Under the pieces are notes generated by a model. It saw only the letters and a program-made list of their open reading frames with translations, did no database searches and was not told the DNA's origin. The position numbers and the translations under genes were made by a program. Positions 6,733 to 9,144 of a stretch of 9,144 bases of DNA are shown here, in pieces. The DNA lies in NCBI GenBank assembly GCA_964487455.1, contig CAZARE010000140.1, forward strand, positions 1 to 9,144. The letters run 5' to 3'. This stretch comes from DASWJZ01 sp964487455 (GTDB taxonomy: Bacteria; Pseudomonadota; Alphaproteobacteria; Rhizobiales; Afifellaceae). Positions within the stretch are counted from its first letter, which is position 1; every line of letters starts with the position of its first letter.

Positions 6733-7659
6733 GTTGCTCCGCCGCTCTCCGCCGAACACTTCTACGTTTTCAGCGGGGGGCTGGTCCGTCGTTTCCCCAC
6801 GTGCCAGGCGGAACTCGGCAACACGGCTCTCGCCTCCGGCCATGGTGAGCAGCACAGGTGCGTGCGGGAGGAAATCGAGCGCCTCCGATTCGAAGGCGAC
6901 AACCTTCAGCTCGCGCCAAAGCTTGATCATATGCATTTCGTCGGCCCGGCCTCCGTCGTCGACAAAGACAAGAGCTCCGGGAGCCAGGTACTGCTGGAGA
7001 ATCGGCAAGGCCGGATAGCGACTGAGGGACTGCATTTTTCCCGGGGGGCCGTCGACGAAGAGGAAGTCGATCTTTTCGTTGAACGTGCGGAGCAGCGGAT
7101 CGAGCCCGTACCAGTTGAACGCCCGGTCGCCAACGCGGCGCTCGACCAGCGGCGCGACCACCGGCTGCACCCAGCTCGAGAGCCCCGCCTGCTCCAGCAC
7201 CTGCGCGGTCCGCTTGGCGTGCGTGGCATCATGCTCCACGGAGATGAGCCGTCCGCCGCCGTTGGCCCGCAGCGCTGCCGCGAGAAGCACCGTTGAGCTG
7301 CCGCTGCCGAGTTCCATGACGAGCTTGGGTCTGTGGCGGCGGATGAGTTGGAAGAGAAAGGCCGCTTCCTCGCCGGTGATCTCGAAGCCCTGGTGCGGAA
7401 ACGCGGGAAGCGCTCCACCGACTTCGAGCTGTGGCAAAAGCGAGATCATATTTAGGAGAGACGAGAACCCGGCCTTTAGCTTCTTCTGGGCGCGGTCGTC
7501 GCGCGCCCGCACCAGCGCTGCGAGCGCGGAAATGTCGTCCTCGATCTTGGTGAGGCGCTGCTCCGTGGTAGCAAGCCGGTCGTTGGCTTCCGAAGCCAGG
7601 TCCGACAAGCCGAACGTGAGAAGTGAACGCAATCGCGCCGACATTCGAAGCCGAGCCAT
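6724..7659 (-). CDS. Class I SAM-dependent methyltransferase with N-terminal coiled coil
   Basis: The product has 311 residues from the chosen ATG. Residues about 20-63 (ASEANDRLATTEQRLTKIED and following) are heptad-like and predicted coiled coil. The Rossmann-type core (about 95-285) has the SAM motif I VMELGSGSSTVLL (114-126), the acidic end of strand 2 in ISVEHD (139-144), FLFVDGPPG (199-207) followed by SRYPALPIL, and ALVFVDDGGR (229-238). ELGSGSST plus DGPPG resembles the Methyltransf_24 type, often annotated as a small-molecule or polysaccharide-linked methyltransferase; the acceptor is unknown. AAGGA lies 11 bases before the ATG and 8 before a GTG at 7662, which may be the true start. 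The frame stays open to 7767, but the extra 36 residues have no supporting signal. It likely leads a two-gene unit with the CoA ligase. Confidence 0.85.
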   Translation of the reverse strand: MARLRMSARLRSLLTFGLSDLASEANDRLATTEQRLTKIEDDISALAALVRARDDRAQKKLKAGFSSLLNMISLLPQLEVGGALPAFPHQGFEITGEEAAFLFQLIRRHRPKLVMELGSGSSTVLLAAALRANGGGRLISVEHDATHAKRTAQVLEQAGLSSWVQPVVAPLVERRVGDRAFNWYGLDPLLRTFNEKIDFLFVDGPPGKMQSLSRYPALPILQQYLAPGALVFVDDGGRADEMHMIKLWRELKVVAFESEALDFLPHAPVLLTMAGGESRVAEFRLARGETTDQPPAENVEVFGGERRSNVS

Positions 7660-7713
7660 CACAACGCTGTTCCTTGTCGAAGCGATCTTCGCAGAATCCG
7701 TTTTGCTATAGTG

Positions 7714-7750
7714 TCCGGCGAGTTGCGTGTGCGGCTTTCGCATCGCCGGA
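7714..7750. repeat. Inverted repeat upstream of the methyltransferase gene
   Basis: TCCGGCGA (7714-7721) pairs with TCGCCGGA (7743-7750), and after two unpaired bases TGCG (7724-7727) pairs with CGCA (7739-7742), leaving an 11-base loop. It lies 55 bases before the methyltransferase start. It could be an operator, a leader structure or a terminator; there is no T run. Confidence 0.5.
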
Positions 7751-7896
7751 GAACGCGGGCAAGCCACTTTAGCTCCATGGAGGCCAGTAGGCAGTCGTGC
7801 GTCAAGCCGCCGGCGCGATCGTGCGCATGGTTGAAGGTCATTCCGCCCCTGGCCGTGATGTCCGTTGTGTCCGCGTGACGGAGCAAACCAGTTTGC

Positions 7897-7908
7897 CGGC
7901 TAGGATGC
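7897..7908 (+). repeat. CGGCTAGGAT motif, copy 3
   Basis: CGGCTAGGATGC lies 169 bases before the dioxygenase ATG and is identical over 12 bases to copy 1, which precedes the other VOC gene. Confidence 0.6.
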
Positions 7909-8077
7909 AATTGCGAAGTGGAGGCGCGAAGATGCGAGGCGAAGCGGTTTCCGCTTGGGGGATTCGAGGTGGCCTGCTCGGGAAATGGGCAGAATCCGGC
8001 CGACCGTACTGGAACTGCGGTCGCGGAGAGTCTATGTGGCGCCTGAACATTGCAGCGTGCTGTTATCCAAGGGCGTC

Positions 8078-9022
8078 ATGCAACTCCACGGAATCCATCA
8101 TCTGACCGCGATCTCCGCCGACGCGCCGGGCAACCGGCGCTTCTACGAGGGCGTTCTGGGCATGCGCCTCGTCAAGAAGACCGTGAACCAGGACGACGTC
8201 ACCGCCTATCACTTATTCTACGCTGATGGGCTGGCCTCGCCGGGCACCGATATCACCTTTTTCGACTGGCCGGCTCCTCCGGAACAGCGGGGCACGCATT
8301 CGATCTCGCGCACCGCGCTGCGCGTGGCGGGCGCTGACACGCATGCATGGTGGCAAGAGAGGCTAGCGGAGGACGGCATGAAGATCGGCGCCGTCGTGGA
8401 ACGTGATGGACGTCGGACGCTCGATTTCGAAGACCCGGAGGGTCAGCGGCTCAGTTTGATCGACGACGGGGGAGCGGGTGAGGCCAATCCTTGGGCGGCG
8501 AGCACGGTCCCGTCCGAGCATCAGATACGCGGGCTCGGTCCGATCACCTTGAGCGTTCCCACCTTGGCGGCGACCGATGCGCTCCTGACGACGCTTATGA
8601 GCATGCGACTTGCGCGGACTTATTCGCATCCGGAGGATGAACGTCACACCGTGCATGTCTACGAGATGGGCGAGGGCGGATCGGGCGCTGAGCTGCATGT
8701 CGGCGTGCAGCCCGATCTGCCGCCCGCCCGCCAGGGCGCGGGCGGCGTCCATCATGTCGCCTTCCGTACCCCCGACGACGAGTATGATGCGTGGGCGGAG
8801 CGGCTCAATACCATGCGCATCCCGAACAGCGGCAAAGTCGACCGCTACTATTTCAAGAGCCTCTATTTCCGCGAGCCGAACGGCATTCTCTTCGAGATCG
8901 CCTCCGACGGGCCTGGGTTCGCGGTCGACGAGCCGCTCGATTTGCTCGGGCGCCGGCTCGCGTTGCCACCGTTCTTGGAGCCGCGTCGCGCTGAGATCGA
9001 AGCCGGATTGCAGCCGGTCTAG
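8078..9022 (+). CDS. Ring-cleaving dioxygenase, VOC family (PcpA/LinE/MhqO type)
   Basis: The 314-residue product has the four-module VOC layout of hydroquinone-type ring-cleaving dioxygenases, non-haem Fe(II) enzymes that open (chloro)hydroquinones with O2 in the cytosol. Family marks are GIHHLTAISADAPGNRRFY, LGMRLVKKTVNQDD, YHLFYADGLASPGTDITFF and the C-terminal pair GGVHHVAFRTPD and SLYFREPNGILFEIASDGPGF. H8, H226 and E273 correspond in position to the iron ligands H11, H227 and E276 that I recall for PcpA. The ATG at 8078 follows AAGGG by 4 bases and gives the family N-terminus; the frame is open to an ATG at 7955, but the 41 extra residues resemble nothing. The TAG stop lies at the left edge of a long inverted repeat. 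It is divergent from the methyltransferase gene. Substrate is unproven, since MhqO-like members also act in quinone resistance. Confidence 0.92.
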   Translation: MQLHGIHHLTAISADAPGNRRFYEGVLGMRLVKKTVNQDDVTAYHLFYADGLASPGTDITFFDWPAPPEQRGTHSISRTALRVAGADTHAWWQERLAEDGMKIGAVVERDGRRTLDFEDPEGQRLSLIDDGGAGEANPWAASTVPSEHQIRGLGPITLSVPTLAATDALLTTLMSMRLARTYSHPEDERHTVHVYEMGEGGSGAELHVGVQPDLPPARQGAGGVHHVAFRTPDDEYDAWAERLNTMRIPNSGKVDRYYFKSLYFREPNGILFEIASDGPGFAVDEPLDLLGRRLALPPFLEPRRAEIEAGLQPV

Positions 9023-9099
9023 TGGAACGAATTTGACATTCGATACCCGCCCGATGTCGACCTTCGAGGTCGAATGTCAAATTCAAAAGTTCCACTAGA
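9018..9099. repeat. 26-bp inverted repeat, possible miniature insertion element with TA/CTAG flanks
   Basis: TCTAGTGGAAC plus GAATTTGACATTCGA (9018-9043) is the exact reverse complement of 9070-9099 apart from an AAAA insertion at 9085-9088. The stem is thus 26 pairs with one 4-base bulge around a 26-base centre. The centre and right arm also form a smaller hairpin, TCGACCT-TCG-AGGTCGA (9057-9073). Both outer ends contain CTAG. If TA is the duplicated target, the element spans 9022-9096 (75 bases), inserted into TCTAGA. A terminator is possible, but there is no T run and the stem is AT-rich. The remaining bases to 9144 show no feature I recognise. Confidence 0.75.
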
Positions 9100-9144
9100 A
9101 TCACAAACTTGCTGGTGGTTCCTTTGTTTCCAACATTGGCCTGC

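Larger units (their letters stand above)
7660..8077. other. Divergent intergenic region between methyltransferase and dioxygenase genes
   Basis: These 418 bases must hold the start signals of both divergent genes. Seen here: a small hairpin CGAAG-CGAT-CTTCG (7678-7691) close to the methyltransferase ribosome binding site, a larger inverted repeat (7714-7750), the third CGGCTAGGAT copy (7897), and a 57-codon ORF (7932-8105) with a good GGAGG ribosome site that runs into the dioxygenase gene in another frame. I could not find a convincing -35/-10 pair on either strand. Confidence 0.55.

Noticed and set aside
6658..7296. 212-residue plus-strand ORF
   Set aside because: It is antisense to the methyltransferase gene, whose SAM motifs are clear.
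7660..7767. 36-residue N-terminal extension of the methyltransferase
   Set aside because: No Shine-Dalgarno sequence was seen for the upstream start, while AAGGA suits the start at 7659 or 7662.
7659..7910. 83-residue minus-strand ORF in the divergent region
   Set aside because: It has no ribosome site or family match and would overlap the methyltransferase start region in another frame.
7955..8077. N-terminal extension of the dioxygenase from an upstream ATG
   Set aside because: Family proteins start close to the GIHHLT motif; the extra 41 residues lack similarity and a ribosome site.
1..9144. CRISPR array, prophage or complete insertion sequence
   Set aside because: No regularly spaced repeats, phage genes or transposase frame are visible on either strand.

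Overview
The window looks like chromosomal DNA from a GC-rich alphaproteobacterium, most likely a member of the Hyphomicrobiales (Rhizobiales) or a near relative. That placement is inferred from base composition, codon use, the Arg(CCG) tRNA and protein family resemblance; no single sequence feature proves it. I see no phage, plasmid or CRISPR signature. Eight protein genes and one tRNA gene fill most of the window.

Left part (1-3456), housekeeping and signalling. The 3' end of a DoxX-type membrane protein gene runs into a convergent gene for a membrane-anchored GGDEF-EAL cyclic-di-GMP enzyme, and their stop codons overlap. Upstream of the GGDEF-EAL gene on the same strand lies arfB, a stalled-ribosome rescue hydrolase. 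A complete tRNA-Arg(CCG) gene with encoded CCA follows on the plus strand.

Middle and right part (3880-9022), small-molecule chemistry. On the plus strand a short VOC-fold protein with an apparent His-His-Glu metal triad is followed by a glutathione S-transferase. Convergent to that pair is a probable two-gene minus-strand unit: a class I SAM-dependent methyltransferase, then a PaaK-like adenylate-forming CoA ligase. Divergent from the methyltransferase is a full-length PcpA/LinE/MhqO-type ring-cleaving dioxygenase. Dioxygenase, VOC protein, GST and aryl/acyl-CoA ligase together suggest hydroquinone or other aromatic breakdown or detoxification. This is inferred from families only; no complete pathway is present.

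Non-coding structure is the most unusual part. A near-perfect 26-bp inverted repeat begins at the dioxygenase stop codon and is flanked by TA inside CTAG, like a miniature IS630/Tc1-type element. A strong stem-loop sits at the GST/ligase convergence. A 10-bp motif, CGGCTAGGAT, occurs three times at or outside gene borders in the same orientation. The two gene-free stretches longer than 300 bases (3457-3879 and 7660-8077) hold only short repeats, a hairpin and doubtful small ORFs.
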